DNA of 64,000 nucleotides. It comes from Micromonospora fulviviridis (GTDB lineage: Bacteria > Actinomycetota > Actinomycetes > Mycobacteriales > Micromonosporaceae). The translations under genes were made by a program, and so were the position numbers. Below the pieces are notes generated by a model, which saw nothing but the letters and a program-made list of their open reading frames with translations, did no database searches and was not told the DNA's origin. The stretch covers positions 423,215 through 487,214 of the forward strand of contig NZ_BMRA01000005.1 in the NCBI RefSeq assembly GCF_014648395.1, given 5' to 3'. Positions 41,108-50,745 of the stretch are shown here, in pieces; position 1 is the stretch's first letter; each line of letters starts with the position of its first letter.

Positions 41108-41800
41108 TCACGCTACAAGATCGCGGGGTGCCTCGCCCGGGTCCTTCGACCCGTCACCGGCGGCACGGAGGAGCGCGTCGCTCTTCGCCACCCAGGCCGC
41201 CCCGAAGGCGAAGACGGCGACCGTCTCGCACCACAGCACCGGCTTGAGCGTGTGGCGGACGTCGGCGGGCAGTTGGGTGCTGGCGAGGGCGAGCAGGATG
41301 GCCAGCAGGATGATCCCGCCGCAGGCCCGGTAGAACCGGACGGCCATCGGGCGTGGTGGCACGCCGGCCCGGTCGGGGCGGGTGAAGAGGACGAGGCAGA
41401 AGACCGCCAGGAGCACGAAGAGCCCGGCGGCGGCGACCTGGTGCACGACGCCGACGAGCCGGTCCCCCCGGCTGACCGTGCCGACCTGCGCGCCCATCGT
41501 GGTAGGGAAGAGGGCCACGACGACGGCGAGCAACCCGGCGACCGTGCCGAGCACGTCGTCGGGCCACCGGTAGCGGTAGCTGATCAGGAAGACCCCGACG
41601 GCGCACAGCGCGCCGACGAAGACGTCCCGCATCTCCGTGTGGTAGTAGCCGCTGAGCGAGTCGAGCAGGGTGAGCCGCCCGGTGGCGATCAGGTGTCCGG
41701 CGACCAGGCCGACCGGCAGGGCGAGGCCCACCGCGCCGACGCCGAGGCGGAGTTGGCGGACGGTCACCGCGTCCTGCGGTGGGCGGGTCTCCGGGGTCAT
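41108..41800 (-). CDS. DUF998-like multi-pass membrane protein
   Basis: Integral membrane protein of 230 residues with about six to seven hydrophobic segments. The block LLDSLSGYYHTEMRDVFVGALCAVGVF resembles a DUF998-type signature; FPTTMGAQVGTVSRGDRLVG and VHQVAAAGLFVLLAVF follow. No catalytic site is recognised. The ATG follows AGGGGGA by about five bases. It lies four bases upstream of pta in the same orientation and may be co-transcribed with pta-ackA. Function unknown. Confidence 0.7.
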   Translation of the reverse strand: MTPETRPPQDAVTVRQLRLGVGAVGLALPVGLVAGHLIATGRLTLLDSLSGYYHTEMRDVFVGALCAVGVFLISYRYRWPDDVLGTVAGLLAVVVALFPTTMGAQVGTVSRGDRLVGVVHQVAAAGLFVLLAVFCLVLFTRPDRAGVPPRPMAVRFYRACGGIILLAILLALASTQLPADVRHTLKPVLWCETVAVFAFGAAWVAKSDALLRAAGDGSKDPGEAPRDLVA

Positions 41801-41895
41801 GTCGTCCCCCTGGCGTCCGGCTGACGGGTCCACCCGATTCTCCCCAGTGGACGCCGTGACCGGTACCCCGGCGACCAGGGTTCCCTGGATTGCCC

Positions 41896-41924
41896 TTGAC
41901 CCGGCTAACGCTGTTAGCTACCGT
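41896..41924 (+). promoter_or_regulatory. Promoter of the membrane protein-tetR operon
   Basis: TTGACC (41896-41901) and TACCGT (41919-41924) are 17 bases apart, a good sigma-70-type match. Operator copies lie in the spacer and immediately downstream, ideal for repression. Confidence 0.6.
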
Positions 41925-41942
41925 CTAGCTAACAGTGTTAGC
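41904..41942. promoter_or_regulatory. Twin TetR operators GCTAAC-N3-GTTAGC
   Basis: Two 15-bp palindromes, GCTAACGCTGTTAGC (41904-41918) and GCTAACAGTGTTAGC (41928-41942), are 24 bp apart centre to centre, and together form a larger 18+18 inverted repeat with one mismatch. They flank and overlap the promoter. Confidence 0.8.
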
Positions 41943-41963
41943 CAAGCGAGGGGACGTGCCGTG

Positions 41964-42389
41964 ATGACCGGAACGACAACCGTGGAGACCCGACCCGCGA
42001 CGACCGACGGCGGGCGCGTCGGGGACCGCATCGGCCGGGTGCTGCTCGGGCTGGCGGCGGTCGGCGCGGTGGCCGCGGCTCTGGGGGCGTACGGCACCGT
42101 CGCCGACGCCGAGCCGGCCGTCACGGTGGTCGAGACGTGGCGGGCGTACGGCTTCGTGGTCTTCGCGGGCCTCTTCGCCCTGCTGGCCCTGCGGCCCCGG
42201 GGTCAGCGGGGGGTGTGGCTGCTGGTCATCTTCCACAAGGTGGCCATGACGGTGACCGCGCTGGCCTACACGCGGAACGCCGCGATCGAGGGGACCGGCA
42301 CGATCATCGCCTGGGACGGCACCCTGTCGGTGATGCTCGTCCTGGCCTTCGTGCTCTGCCGCGGCTGGGTGGCCGAGGCGCGCCGGTGA
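41964..42389 (+). CDS. Four-helix membrane protein co-encoded with a TetR regulator
   Basis: Membrane protein of 141 residues with about four hydrophobic segments (GRVLLGLAAVGAVAAALGAYG, AYGFVVFAGLFALLAL, GVWLLVIFHKVAMTVTALAY, LSVMLVLAFVLCRGW) and a polar Thr/Arg-rich N-terminus. No substrate can be predicted; a drug or metabolite target is guessed from the repressor in the same operon. The ATG at 41964 follows GTG and GAGGGGAC. Its stop overlaps the tetR GTG (GTGA). Confidence 0.7.
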   Translation: MTGTTTVETRPATTDGGRVGDRIGRVLLGLAAVGAVAAALGAYGTVADAEPAVTVVETWRAYGFVVFAGLFALLALRPRGQRGVWLLVIFHKVAMTVTALAYTRNAAIEGTGTIIAWDGTLSVMLVLAFVLCRGWVAEARR

Positions 42390-42904
42390 ACCGGCGGGAG
42401 GAGATCGTCGACGTGGCGGAACGCCTGCTGGAGCGTGCCGGGCCGGAGGCCGTCACGATGCGCCGGCTCGCCGACGAACTGGGCATCCAGGCGCCGTCGT
42501 TGTACAAGCACGTCGCGGGGAAGCCCGAGATCGAGGCCGCCCTCCAGGAGCGGGCGCTGCAGCGGCTCGCCGCGGCCCTGGAGGCGGCGCCGGACCTGCC
42601 CTCCCTCGCGGCCGCGTACCGCGCCTGGGCGCTCCGGCATCCCCGGCTGTACGAGATCGCCACCCGACTGCCGCTGGCACGCGAGCGCCTGGCGCCCGGC
42701 GTGGAGGCGGCCGCCGCGGCGCCGCTGCTCCGGGTGACCGGGGGTGACCTGACCGCGGCACGCGCGCTCTGGGGCCTGGCACACGGGCTGGTCGACCTGG
42801 AACTGGCCGGCCGGTTCCCGCCCGGGGCCGACCTCGACGCGGTGTGGGCGCACGCCATGGGGAAGCGGGTCGCACCCGGGGCCGGCGCGGGCGCGACGGG
42901 CTGA
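42386..42904 (+). CDS. TetR/AcrR-family repressor with WHG-type C-terminal domain
   Basis: Repressor of 172 residues. The N-terminal helix-turn-helix has REEIVDVAERLLERAGPEAV, TMRRLADELGIQAPSLYKHV and AGKPEIEAALQERAL. The C-terminal part has WALRHPRLYEIATRLPL and ALWGLAHGLVDLELAGRFP, typical of TetR_C/WHG ligand domains. It is translationally coupled to the membrane protein gene and probably represses the operon through the twin palindromes at 41904-41942. Confidence 0.88.
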   Translation: MNRREEIVDVAERLLERAGPEAVTMRRLADELGIQAPSLYKHVAGKPEIEAALQERALQRLAAALEAAPDLPSLAAAYRAWALRHPRLYEIATRLPLARERLAPGVEAAAAAPLLRVTGGDLTAARALWGLAHGLVDLELAGRFPPGADLDAVWAHAMGKRVAPGAGAGATG

Positions 42905-42951
42905 CCATCCGGCCGCGGGGCCGCCGGCACTCGGCGGGGAAGGTCAGACGG

Positions 42952-43131
42952 TCACTCGTCGTCCTCGTCGTCCAGCCGGGCCAGCCAGGTGGCGAACCGC
43001 TCGATCGGGGTCTCGAACTCGGGGTTCAGGTCCACGAAGTCGCGCAGGCGCTCGCCCAGCCACTCCAGGCTGACCTGCTCGTCGCCCCGGCGCTCGACCA
43101 GTTCCTCGATGCCACGGTCGGTGAAGTACAT
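42952..43131 (-). CDS. DUF6104-family small acidic protein (59 residues)
   Basis: Protein of 59 residues: MYFTDRGIEELVERRGDEQV opens it, then SLEWLGERLRDFVDLNPEFE and a C-terminal ARLDDEDDE acidic tail. The ATG has AGAGGA five bases upstream. The sequence agrees with the DUF6104 family, which accompanies the 2-oxoglutarate dehydrogenase gene in actinobacteria. A strong terminator separates it from kgd, so it is downstream but probably not co-transcribed by default. Function unknown. Confidence 0.82.
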   Translation of the reverse strand: MYFTDRGIEELVERRGDEQVSLEWLGERLRDFVDLNPEFETPIERFATWLARLDDEDDE

Positions 43132-43154
43132 CTTCGTCCTCTCGGCGGAGAAGG

Positions 43155-43210
43155 GCCGGCACGCGGCGAGGGGCAGCGGCCGTCGTACGGTCGCTGCCCC
43201 TCGTGCCGGC
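43155..43210 (-). terminator. Terminator after kgd
   Basis: GAGGGGCAGCG / CGCTGCCCCTC gives an 11-bp stem, extended outside a 5-base bulge by GCCGGCAC / GTGCCGGC. It lies just downstream of the kgd stop, before the DUF6104 gene. Confidence 0.78.
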
Positions 43211-43222
43211 GGTGCGGTCAGG

Positions 43223-46200
43223 TCACGGGCGGGGGAGAGCTGCCTCGATGAGGGCGTTCTGCTCGACCTCGTGCATCTTCGCCGAGCCGACCGCCGGGGC
43301 GGCGGCGGCCGGGCGGGAGATGCGGCGCAGCCGGACCTCGGGCAGGTGCTCCAGCAGGTTGAGCGCCACGAACGACCAGGCGCCCTGGTTGGCCGGCTCC
43401 TCCTGGACCCAGGCGAAGTCCTCGGCGTTGGGGTACTGCGCCAGGGCGGCCCGGACCTCCTCGACGGGCAGCGGGTAGAGCTGCTCCATCCGCAGGATCA
43501 CGGTGTCGGTGACGCCCCGCTCCTGCCGGGCCTGGAACAGGTCGTAGTAGACCTTGCCCGAGCAGAGCAGCACCCGCTTGACCTGCTCCGGCGCCGGGGC
43601 GGCGGTGTCGGCCAGCACCGGCTGGAAGGTGCCCGTGGTGAAGTCCTCCACCTGCGAGATGCAGAGCTTGTGCCGCAGCAGCGACTTCGGGGTGAACACC
43701 ACGAGCGGCTTGCGCTTCGGCGACAGGGCCTGGCGGCGCAGCAGGTGGAAGTAGTTCGCCGGGGTGGTCGGGATGGCCACCCGCATGTTGTCCTCGGCGC
43801 AGAGCTGGAGGAACCGCTCGGGGCGGCCGGAGGTGTGGTCCGGGCCCTGGCCCTCGTGGCCGTGCGGCAGCAGCAGGGTGACCGCGGAGCGCTGGCCCCA
43901 CTTCACCTCGCCGGAGGAGATGAACTCGTCGATGACCGACTGGGCGCCGTTGACGAAGTCACCGAACTGGGCCTCCCAGGCCACCAGTGCGTTGACGTTC
44001 TCGACCGAGTAGCCGTACTCGAAGCCCATGGCCGCGTACTCGGAGAGCAGCGAGTCGTGCACGAAGAAGCGGGACCGCTCGCCGTCGCCGGTGAGCGACT
44101 TCAGCGGCAGGTAGTCGTCGCCGGTCTTCGCGTCGACCACCGACGCGTGCCGCTGGACGAAGGTGCCGCGGCGGGAGTCCTGCCCGGCGAGCCGGACGGT
44201 GACCCCGTCGTGCAGCAGCGCGCCGAACGCGATGATCTCGCCGAAGCCCCAGTCGATGCCGCCCTCGACCGACATCTTGCGCCGCCGCTCCAGCAGCTGC
44301 TGGATCCGCTTGTGCGGGGTGAAGCCCTCCGGCAGGTTGACGTGCGCCTCGCCGATCGCCTTGACCACCGCGGCGTCGGTGGCGGTGTCGACCTGCGGCT
44401 CCGGCTCGTCCTCGCGGCGCGGCCGGCTGAGCTGGCGCGGCGTGGTGGCGGCGTCCCGGGTGGCCTTGAAGACCCGCTCCAGCTGCGACTGGTAGTCGCG
44501 CAGCAGCTCCTCCGCGTCCTCCACGGTGATGTCACCCCGCCCGATGAGCTCCTCGGTGTAGAGCTTCCGGACCGACCGCTTCGAGTCGATGATCTTGTAC
44601 ATCTGCGGGTTGGACATCGACGGGTCGTCGCCCTCGTTGTGCCCGCGCCGGCGGTAGCAGACCATGTCGATCACGACGTCCTTGTTGAACGCCTGCCGGT
44701 ACTCGAAGGCGAGCCGGGCCACCCGGACGACGGCCTCGGGGTCGTCGCCGTTGACGTGGAAGATCGGCGCCTGGATCATCCGGGCCACGTCGGTGCTGTA
44801 GAGGCTGGACCGGCTGTACTCCGGGGCGGTGGTGAAGCCGACCTGGTTGTTGACCACCACGTGCACGGTGCCGCCGGTGCGGTAGCCGCGCAGCTGGGAC
44901 AGGTTGAGGGTCTCGGCGACCACGCCCTGGCCGGCGAAGGCGGCGTCACCGTGCACCGCCAGCGGCAGCACGGTGTAGCCCTCCAGCTTGAGGTCGATCC
45001 GGTCCTGCTTGGCCCGGACGATGCCCTCCAGCACCGGGTCCACGGCCTCCAGGTGCGACGGGTTCGCCACCACCGACACCTTGACCGCGTGCGCGCCGTC
45101 CGGGGTGGTGAACTTGCCGTTCTGGCCGAGGTGGTACTTCACGTCGCCCGAGCCCTGCGTGGAGCGCGGGTCGAGGTGCCCCTCGAACTCGGAGAAGATC
45201 TTCTCGTACGGCTTGCCGACGATGTTGGCCAGCACGTTGAGGCGGCCGCGGTGGGCCATGCCGATGACGACCTCGTCGAGCCCGCCCTCGGCCGAGCACT
45301 CCAGGACCTCGCCGAGCAGCGGGATCAGCGACTCGCCGCCCTCCAGCGAGAAGCGCTTCTGGCCGACGTACTTGGTCTGCAGGAAGGTCTCGAAGGCCTC
45401 GGCGGCGTTGAGCCGGTTGAGCACGTGCTTCTGCTCGTCTGCGCCCGGCTTCTCGTACCGGCGCTCGATCCGCTCCTGGATCCAGCGCCGCTCCTCCGGG
45501 TCCTGGATGTGCATGTACTCGATGCCGACCCGGCGGCAGTAGGAGTCGCGCAGCACACCGAGGATCTCGCGCAGCTTCATCCGCTGCTTGCCCGCGAAGC
45601 CGTTGACCGGGAAGACCCGGTCCAGGTCCCACAGGGTCAGCCCGTGCTGGAGGACGTCCAGGTCGGGGTGCTTGCGGATCTTGAACTCCAGCGGGTCGGT
45701 GTCGGCCATGAGGTGGCCGCGCACCCGGTACGCGTGGATCAGCTCGTGCACCCGAGCGGTCTTGTTGATCTGGCCCTCGGAGTCGACGGCCACGTCCCGC
45801 ACCCAGCGCACCGGCTCGTAGGGGATGCGCAGGGAGGTGAAGATCTGGTCGTAGAAGCCGCGCTCGCCGAGCAGCAGCTCGTGCATCACCTTGAGGAACT
45901 CGCCGGACTGGGCGCCCTGGATGATCCGGTGGTCGTACGTGCTGGTCAGCGTGATGATCTTGCTGACCGCCAGCTCGGCCAGGGTCGCCTCGCTCATGCC
46001 CTGGTACGGCGCCGGGTACTCCATCGCGCCGACGCCGATGATGGCGCTCTGGCCCTGCATCAGGCGCGGGATCGAGTGGACCGTGCCGATGCCGCCCGGG
46101 TTGGTCAGCGAGATCGTGGTGCCGGTGTAGTCCTCCATGGTCAGTTCGTTGCGGCGGGCGCGCCGGACCACGTCCTCGTACGCCTGCCAGAACTGCCGGA

Positions 46201-46954
46201 AGTCCATCTGCTCGCAGCCCTTGATGGACGGCACCACCAGGTTGCGGGAGCCGTCCGGCTTGGCCAGGTCGATGGCGATGCCCAGGTTGACGTGCTCCGG
46301 CCGGACCATCGCCGGCTTGCCGTCGACCTCGGCGAAGGAGTTGTTCATCTCCGGGTGCTCGACCAGCGCCCGGACCATCGCGTAGCCGATCAGGTGGGTG
46401 AAGCTCACCTTGCCGCCGCGACCGCGGGCCAGGTGGTTGTTGATCACGATGCGGTTGTCGACCAGCAGCTTCGCCGGCACCGCGCGGACGCTGGTCGCGG
46501 TCGGCACGGCGAGCGAGGCGTCCATGTTCTGGACGATCTTGGCGGCGACACCCCGCAGCGGGGTGGTGCCGGCGGCGCTCACGGCCGGCGCCTTGGCGGC
46601 CGGCTTGGCCGGGGCAGCCTTCTTCGCCGGGGCCTGCTCCGGAGCCTTCGCCGCCGGCTTGGCGGCCGGCTTCGCCGGGGCGGGCGCGGGCTTCGCGGCG
46701 GGCTGCTGGCTGACCGTGGCGACGGCCTCCTGCTGCTCGGCCGGCTCGGGGCGGGCGTCAGCCGGGGCGGGCTTCGCCTCGGGACGCGGGGTGGCGGCCC
46801 CGGGCGCCGGCCGGTAGTCGGCGAAGAAGTCGTGCCAGGCCGAGTCGACGCTCGAGGGGTCGGCGAGGTAGCGCTGGTACATCTCCTCGACGATCCACTC
46901 GTTCGGGCCGAAACCCGCCAGTGGGTTCTCCTGCGAAGTCTGCTGGGTCGACAC
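43223..46954 (-). CDS. kgd: Multifunctional 2-oxoglutarate metabolism enzyme (fused E2-E1)
   Basis: TCA-cycle enzyme of 1243 residues that combines the E2-type succinyltransferase core and the thiamine-dependent E1 of 2-oxoglutarate dehydrogenase, as in mycobacterial Kgd and corynebacterial OdhA. Order: N-terminal targeting helix ([20 protein letters not shown]), Pro/Ala/Lys linker (about 50-125), E2-like domain (about 130-360, [20 protein letters not shown]) but with no lipoyl domain, then the E1 core with [32 protein letters not shown] and the C-terminal [12 protein letters not shown]. Homologues are inhibited by unphosphorylated GarA/OdhI; that control is inferred, not seen. GTG start after GAGGCG. 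Confidence 0.96.
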   Translation of the reverse strand: MSTQQTSQENPLAGFGPNEWIVEEMYQRYLADPSSVDSAWHDFFADYRPAPGAATPRPEAKPAPADARPEPAEQQEAVATVSQQPAAKPAPAPAKPAAKPAAKAPEQAPAKKAAPAKPAAKAPAVSAAGTTPLRGVAAKIVQNMDASLAVPTATSVRAVPAKLLVDNRIVINNHLARGRGGKVSFTHLIGYAMVRALVEHPEMNNSFAEVDGKPAMVRPEHVNLGIAIDLAKPDGSRNLVVPSIKGCEQMDFRQFWQAYEDVVRRARRNELTMEDYTGTTISLTNPGGIGTVHSIPRLMQGQSAIIGVGAMEYPAPYQGMSEATLAELAVSKIITLTSTYDHRIIQGAQSGEFLKVMHELLLGERGFYDQIFTSLRIPYEPVRWVRDVAVDSEGQINKTARVHELIHAYRVRGHLMADTDPLEFKIRKHPDLDVLQHGLTLWDLDRVFPVNGFAGKQRMKLREILGVLRDSYCRRVGIEYMHIQDPEERRWIQERIERRYEKPGADEQKHVLNRLNAAEAFETFLQTKYVGQKRFSLEGGESLIPLLGEVLECSAEGGLDEVVIGMAHRGRLNVLANIVGKPYEKIFSEFEGHLDPRSTQGSGDVKYHLGQNGKFTTPDGAHAVKVSVVANPSHLEAVDPVLEGIVRAKQDRIDLKLEGYTVLPLAVHGDAAFAGQGVVAETLNLSQLRGYRTGGTVHVVVNNQVGFTTAPEYSRSSLYSTDVARMIQAPIFHVNGDDPEAVVRVARLAFEYRQAFNKDVVIDMVCYRRRGHNEGDDPSMSNPQMYKIIDSKRSVRKLYTEELIGRGDITVEDAEELLRDYQSQLERVFKATRDAATTPRQLSRPRREDEPEPQVDTATDAAVVKAIGEAHVNLPEGFTPHKRIQQLLERRRKMSVEGGIDWGFGEIIAFGALLHDGVTVRLAGQDSRRGTFVQRHASVVDAKTGDDYLPLKSLTGDGERSRFFVHDSLLSEYAAMGFEYGYSVENVNALVAWEAQFGDFVNGAQSVIDEFISSGEVKWGQRSAVTLLLPHGHEGQGPDHTSGRPERFLQLCAEDNMRVAIPTTPANYFHLLRRQALSPKRKPLVVFTPKSLLRHKLCISQVEDFTTGTFQPVLADTAAPAPEQVKRVLLCSGKVYYDLFQARQERGVTDTVILRMEQLYPLPVEEVRAALAQYPNAEDFAWVQEEPANQGAWSFVALNLLEHLPEVRLRRISRPAAAAPAVGSAKMHEVEQNALIEAALPRP

Positions 46955-47153
46955 GGCCGCTAATCGCCTCTTTCACGCGGTTGTGAATGTCACGCGGTCC
47001 CGTGCCCGTTTCGAGACGCACGGGAGACGGGTCCCAGGCTACGCCGTGGGATCGGCGCAGGCATTCTCGCCTCCGGCTGGTGGTCCGTTTCACAGAAGAT
47101 GCCAGAAGTTCGGCAAACGCTGCGTGTTCCGTCGACTCCTGCTAGACGACGAC

Positions 47154-47190
47154 GGCCCCGGCCGGTGACGCGGGGTCACCGGCCGGGGCC
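47154..47190 (-). terminator. Terminator of the ABC transporter operon
   Basis: A perfect 16-bp stem (GGCCCCGGCCGGTGAC and complement) with a 5-base loop lies 18 bases downstream of the permease stop. The rest of the 46955-47207 gap shows no further feature. Confidence 0.82.
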
Positions 47191-47207
47191 GGGTCGGGTG
47201 ATCCAAC

Positions 47208-48032
47208 TCAGGAGATGTCGCGACGCCGGATGGTCAGCACGCCGATCACGCCGGCCACCACGGCGTACCCGATCAGCACCGCGGCCCCCGCCCAGCGCGG
47301 CGGGTTGCCCGGGATGTCGGCGCCGCTGACCATCAGCGACGACGCCAGCGACGGCACGAGGAGCTGGAGCTGGTTGATCCAGTCACCGAACTTCGCGGCC
47401 AGCAGGCCGATCGCGATGGCCGCGCCGATGGCGCCGCCCAGGTAGAGCAGGATGCCGGTCACCGTGGCGCCGATCTGGCTGCGGATCAGCACGCCGAGCC
47501 CGACGCCCAGCACCGACCAGAGCAGGTAGGCCAGCCCGTTGAGGGCCACGGCCCGCCAGACCGCCCCGCTGCCCAGCTGGGCGCCGACGTCCGTGGCGCT
47601 CAGGATCAGCGGCGCGAAGACCAGGTTCAGCAGCGTGGTGCCCACCCAGAAGAGCAGTGCCAGCGTGCCGGCGGCGGCCAGCTTGGCCACCATCACGGCG
47701 GTGCGGTGCGGTGCCGTGAGGAACGTGGTGGTCACCGTCTGGTGGAAGAACTCGCTGGTCACCACCACGATGCCGAGCAGCATCACGATGAGCAGCCCGA
47801 AGAACTGGCCGTTGGTGTAGAGGTTGGCGGCCAGGCTGTCGGCGCTGGAGACGGCCTGGACCTGGTCCGCCTGGTCGGCCGGCACCTCGCCCATGTTCCC
47901 GCTGGTCAGGGCCTCGGTCTGCAACCAGTTGAAGAGCAGCGCGAGGCCCCAGAGCGGCACGGTGATGAGCGCGAAGACCCACCACGTGTTGGTGGTACGG
48001 ATCTTGAGCAGCTCGGATCGGACCAGGTTCAT
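47208..48032 (-). CDS. ABC-2-type transporter permease
   Basis: Membrane subunit of 274 residues with about six hydrophobic segments. The N-terminal MNLVRSELLKIRTTNTWW is typical of NatB/BcrB-like permeases, and TSEFFHQTVTTTFLTAPHRT is the conserved loop after helix 2. It pairs with the ATPase encoded just upstream, whose stop overlaps its start by four bases. Substrate unknown; peptide antibiotics or lipid-like compounds are typical for the class. Confidence 0.88.
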   Translation of the reverse strand: MNLVRSELLKIRTTNTWWVFALITVPLWGLALLFNWLQTEALTSGNMGEVPADQADQVQAVSSADSLAANLYTNGQFFGLLIVMLLGIVVVTSEFFHQTVTTTFLTAPHRTAVMVAKLAAAGTLALLFWVGTTLLNLVFAPLILSATDVGAQLGSGAVWRAVALNGLAYLLWSVLGVGLGVLIRSQIGATVTGILLYLGGAIGAAIAIGLLAAKFGDWINQLQLLVPSLASSLMVSGADIPGNPPRWAGAAVLIGYAVVAGVIGVLTIRRRDIS

Positions 48033-48967
48033 CGGATCTCCGCCTTTCCGGCCGTCAGCTCCAGGAAGACACCTTCCAGGTCGGGGCGTTCGGTGGTCAG
48101 CTCGTGCAGCTCCACCTTGGCGGCGAGCGCCACCCGGCCGACCGTCGGCGCGTCCACCCCGGCCACCAGCAGCACGCCGTGCCCGTCGGTGTCCACCGTG
48201 GCCGACTGCTCGCGCAGGGCCGCGGTCAGCTCGTCGGCCTGCGGGGTCCGTACCCGGATCCGGGAGCCGTGCGTCATCGAGCTCATCACCTGCTCGACCG
48301 GACCCTGCCGGACCAGCTTGCCGGCCGCGATGATCACCACGTCGTCGGCGAGCAACTGCATCTCGGAGAGCAGGTGGCTGGAGACCAACACCGTGCGCCC
48401 CTCGGCGGCCAGCCCCTTGAGGAAGCCGCGCATCCAGCGGATCCCCTCCGGGTCCAGGCCGTTGGCCGGCTCGTCGAGGATCAGCACCCGCGGGTTGCCG
48501 AGCATGGCGGCGGCGATCCCGAGCCGCTGCTTCATGCCCAGCGAGTAGCCCTTGAACTTGCGCTTCGCCGCCGGGGTGAGCCCGACCAGGGCGAGCGCCT
48601 CGTCGGCCCGCTCGCGGGGCAGGCCCGCCGCCGCGCAGATCACCCGGAGGTGGTTGATCCCGGTGCGGCCCTTGTGCGCACTGGACGCCTCCAGCACCGC
48701 GCCCACCGTGCGCAGCGGGTCGGCCAGGTCGGCGTACCGGTGGCCGCCGATGGTGGCCTCGCCCGCCGTCGGGGTGACCAGGTTGAGCAGCATGCGCAGG
48801 GTCGTCGTCTTACCGGCGCCGTTCGGGCCGAGGAAACCGGTGACCCGCCCCGGCTGGACGGTGAAGGACAGGTTGTCCACCGCCCGGACGTTCTTGTATT
48901 CCTTCGTCAGTCCGGACACCACGATCTGGCCGGTCCCGGCGTTGGGGCTTGTCTGCCCGTCGGACAT
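48029..48967 (-). CDS. ABC transporter ATP-binding protein (BcrA/NatA type)
   Basis: ATPase of 312 residues. Walker A is GPNGAGKTTTLRML, the signature is YSLGMKQRLGIAAAML, Walker B is RVLILDEPANGLDP, and the H loop is VLVSSHLLSEMQ. The C-terminal 80 residues form the usual extra domain of this class. The ATG follows GGAGAGGAGAAC. It is the first gene of a two-gene export operon. Confidence 0.93.
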   Translation of the reverse strand: MSDGQTSPNAGTGQIVVSGLTKEYKNVRAVDNLSFTVQPGRVTGFLGPNGAGKTTTLRMLLNLVTPTAGEATIGGHRYADLADPLRTVGAVLEASSAHKGRTGINHLRVICAAAGLPRERADEALALVGLTPAAKRKFKGYSLGMKQRLGIAAAMLGNPRVLILDEPANGLDPEGIRWMRGFLKGLAAEGRTVLVSSHLLSEMQLLADDVVIIAAGKLVRQGPVEQVMSSMTHGSRIRVRTPQADELTAALREQSATVDTDGHGVLLVAGVDAPTVGRVALAAKVELHELTTERPDLEGVFLELTAGKAEIR

Positions 48968-49132
48968 CGTTCTCCTCTCCTGCCACGGCGGGCTTTCGGG
49001 GCACGCCGGTGGGGGCGCCGTTGCGGGGCGCCGAGCACAGCCTTCCAACCCGGCGCAAGAGGGTCAATCAGGCGGGATGCGTACGCCCTCCTCCCCCGGG
49101 GGCAGGAGCGGATCATCCCCAGGGAGGAGAGG

Positions 49133-49789
49133 TCAGGCCGGCGGCAGCGCGATCCAGGTGGCCCGGGCCCGGCCGAGCAGCGCGCCGTCCGGGCCGTAGA
49201 GGCTGGAGTGCACCTCGGCCTTGCGTCCCGTGCCGCCCACCATGGCCCCGGTCACCACGCACTCGTCGCCGGGGCGCGGCAGCGCCGTGACCTGCGCGGC
49301 GATCCGGCCCAGCACGTACGGGCGGCCGGGCGCGATCACCGCCCAGCCGCCGGGGCAGTCCAGCGCCGCCCAGACGGTCGCCGGCACCACCTCGGCCGGG
49401 GCGCGGAACGGCGCGGCGGTCCGCCCGTCCGGCAGCCGGCCCGGGAAGATCCGCAGACCCGCCGGGTTCGCCGGCCCGCAGACGTAGCAGCCGGGGAAGG
49501 GGTGGTCCACCAGTCCGGGGTACGCCTTCGCGGCGGCCTCGGCCGTCGCCCGGTCCACCGGCGGCACCACGGCGTCGATCGGCTCGACCCGGCGCACCTG
49601 GGCGATCACCTGGCCGTCCGGGTCGCGGACCTCGCCGTCGACCGCGGTCAGCGGGGCCTCCAGGGGCGGCGGCCGGCGCAGGGTGACCTCCACCGGGCCC
49701 CGGTCGTCCACCACGGCGGCGAAGATCCCGGCGCTCCAGCCGCCGTTGCCCGAGCCGTCCGGCCCGTGGAAGCGGGACTCGATGATCAT
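49133..49789 (-). CDS. Double hot-dog thioesterase-family protein
   Basis: Protein of 218 residues with two hot-dog-like halves. Visible blocks are GNGGWSAGIFAAV, the central cysteine pair in PFPGCYVCGPANPAGL, VWAALDCPGGWAV (acid residue region) and VTGAMVGGTGRKAEVHSSLY. It may hydrolyse acyl-CoA or only bind acyl groups; the catalytic residue is not certain. It stands apart from the ABC operon by 165 bases. Confidence 0.72.
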   Translation of the reverse strand: MIIESRFHGPDGSGNGGWSAGIFAAVVDDRGPVEVTLRRPPPLEAPLTAVDGEVRDPDGQVIAQVRRVEPIDAVVPPVDRATAEAAAKAYPGLVDHPFPGCYVCGPANPAGLRIFPGRLPDGRTAAPFRAPAEVVPATVWAALDCPGGWAVIAPGRPYVLGRIAAQVTALPRPGDECVVTGAMVGGTGRKAEVHSSLYGPDGALLGRARATWIALPPA

Positions 49790-49968
49790 GTGGCACCTCC
49801 GGGGGCTCCGACCGCCGGCCTCGGCGCCGGGGGTCCGCCCGCGCAGCCTCGCACGGCGGCGCCGGCCCGCCGCAGGTGAGGGGGTGTGCCGGCGCGCCGG
49901 GCGCCGTTCACCGGATCGACACCCCTCTTCACCGGGGCCGGCAACCCGGGCCCCTTACACAGGTAGCC

Positions 49969-50745
49969 ATGGCCGTTCTGCACGCCGCTGGCGCACCCCT
50001 CACGACCAGCGGATACACCCTGCTGATCGCCGACGACCCGACCCTGGTCGCGGCCGCGCAACGCCTACGTCACGAGGTGTTCGCCAGCGAACTCGGCGCC
50101 ACCCTGCACCCGGGGGCCGCCGGGCTCGACACCGACGAGTTCGACGCGCACTGCGACCATCTGGTCGTGCTGCGCGAGGGCACCGACGAGGTGGTCGGCA
50201 CCTACCGGCTGCTGCCGCCCGGACGCACCGACCGCCGGTACGCCGACGGCGAGTTCGACCTGACCCCGCTGACCCCGCTCCATGGCGACCTGGTCGAGGC
50301 GGGCCGGTCCTGCGTGCATCCGGACCACCGCTCCGGCGCCGTGATCAACCTGATGTGGGCCGGGATCACCCGGTACCTGCACCTGCGCGGCTCCCGCTGG
50401 CTGGGCGGCTGCGCCTCGGTGCCGGTGGCCGACGGCGGGGCCGCCGCCGCCGAGGTCTGGTCCCAGGTCGTGGCCCGGCACCTGGCCCCGCCGCCGCTGC
50501 GGGTGACGCCCCGCCGGCCCTGGTTCGCCGAGGCGCCGGCGGTCGTGGACCCGGAGTTGCCGCCGGGCGGGCGTCGCGCGCCGGTCCCGCCGCTGCTCCG
50601 CGGCTACCTGCGGCTCGGCGCCTGGGTCTGCGGGGAGCCGGCGTACGACCCGGACTTCGACTGCGCCGACTTCTACGTGCTGTTCTCGCTGGACCGGATG
50701 AACCCGCGCTACCTGCGGCACTTCCTGGGTGAGGCGGCGGCGTGA
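49969..50745 (+). CDS. OlsB-like GNAT N-acyltransferase
   Basis: Acyl-ACP-dependent N-acyltransferase-like protein of 258 residues. Features are the N-terminal ADDPTLVAAAQRLRHEVF, HCDHLVVLREGTDEVVGTYR, EAGRSCVHPDHRSGAVINLMWAG, LGGCASVPV and the C-terminal LRGYLRLGAWVCGEPAYDPD. This is the pattern of OlsB-type ornithine N-acyltransferases. Its stop overlaps the start of a PlsC-like acyltransferase gene, the classical OlsB-OlsA pairing of ornithine-lipid synthesis. Substrate is inferred from that pairing. Confidence 0.85.
   Translation: MAVLHAAGAPLTTSGYTLLIADDPTLVAAAQRLRHEVFASELGATLHPGAAGLDTDEFDAHCDHLVVLREGTDEVVGTYRLLPPGRTDRRYADGEFDLTPLTPLHGDLVEAGRSCVHPDHRSGAVINLMWAGITRYLHLRGSRWLGGCASVPVADGGAAAAEVWSQVVARHLAPPPLRVTPRRPWFAEAPAVVDPELPPGGRRAPVPPLLRGYLRLGAWVCGEPAYDPDFDCADFYVLFSLDRMNPRYLRHFLGEAAA

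Noticed and set aside
46969..46995. TCACGCGGTTGTGAATGTCACG near the kgd start as a CRP site
   Set aside because: The GTGA and TCAC half sites are only three bases apart (TGTGA-ATG-TCACG), or in everted order. CRP needs six bases between TGTGA and TCACA.
49088..49129. CTCCTCCC/GGGAGGAG inverted repeat downstream of the hot-dog gene
   Set aside because: Only 8 bp, with competing pairings and no T-run, so not supported as a terminator.
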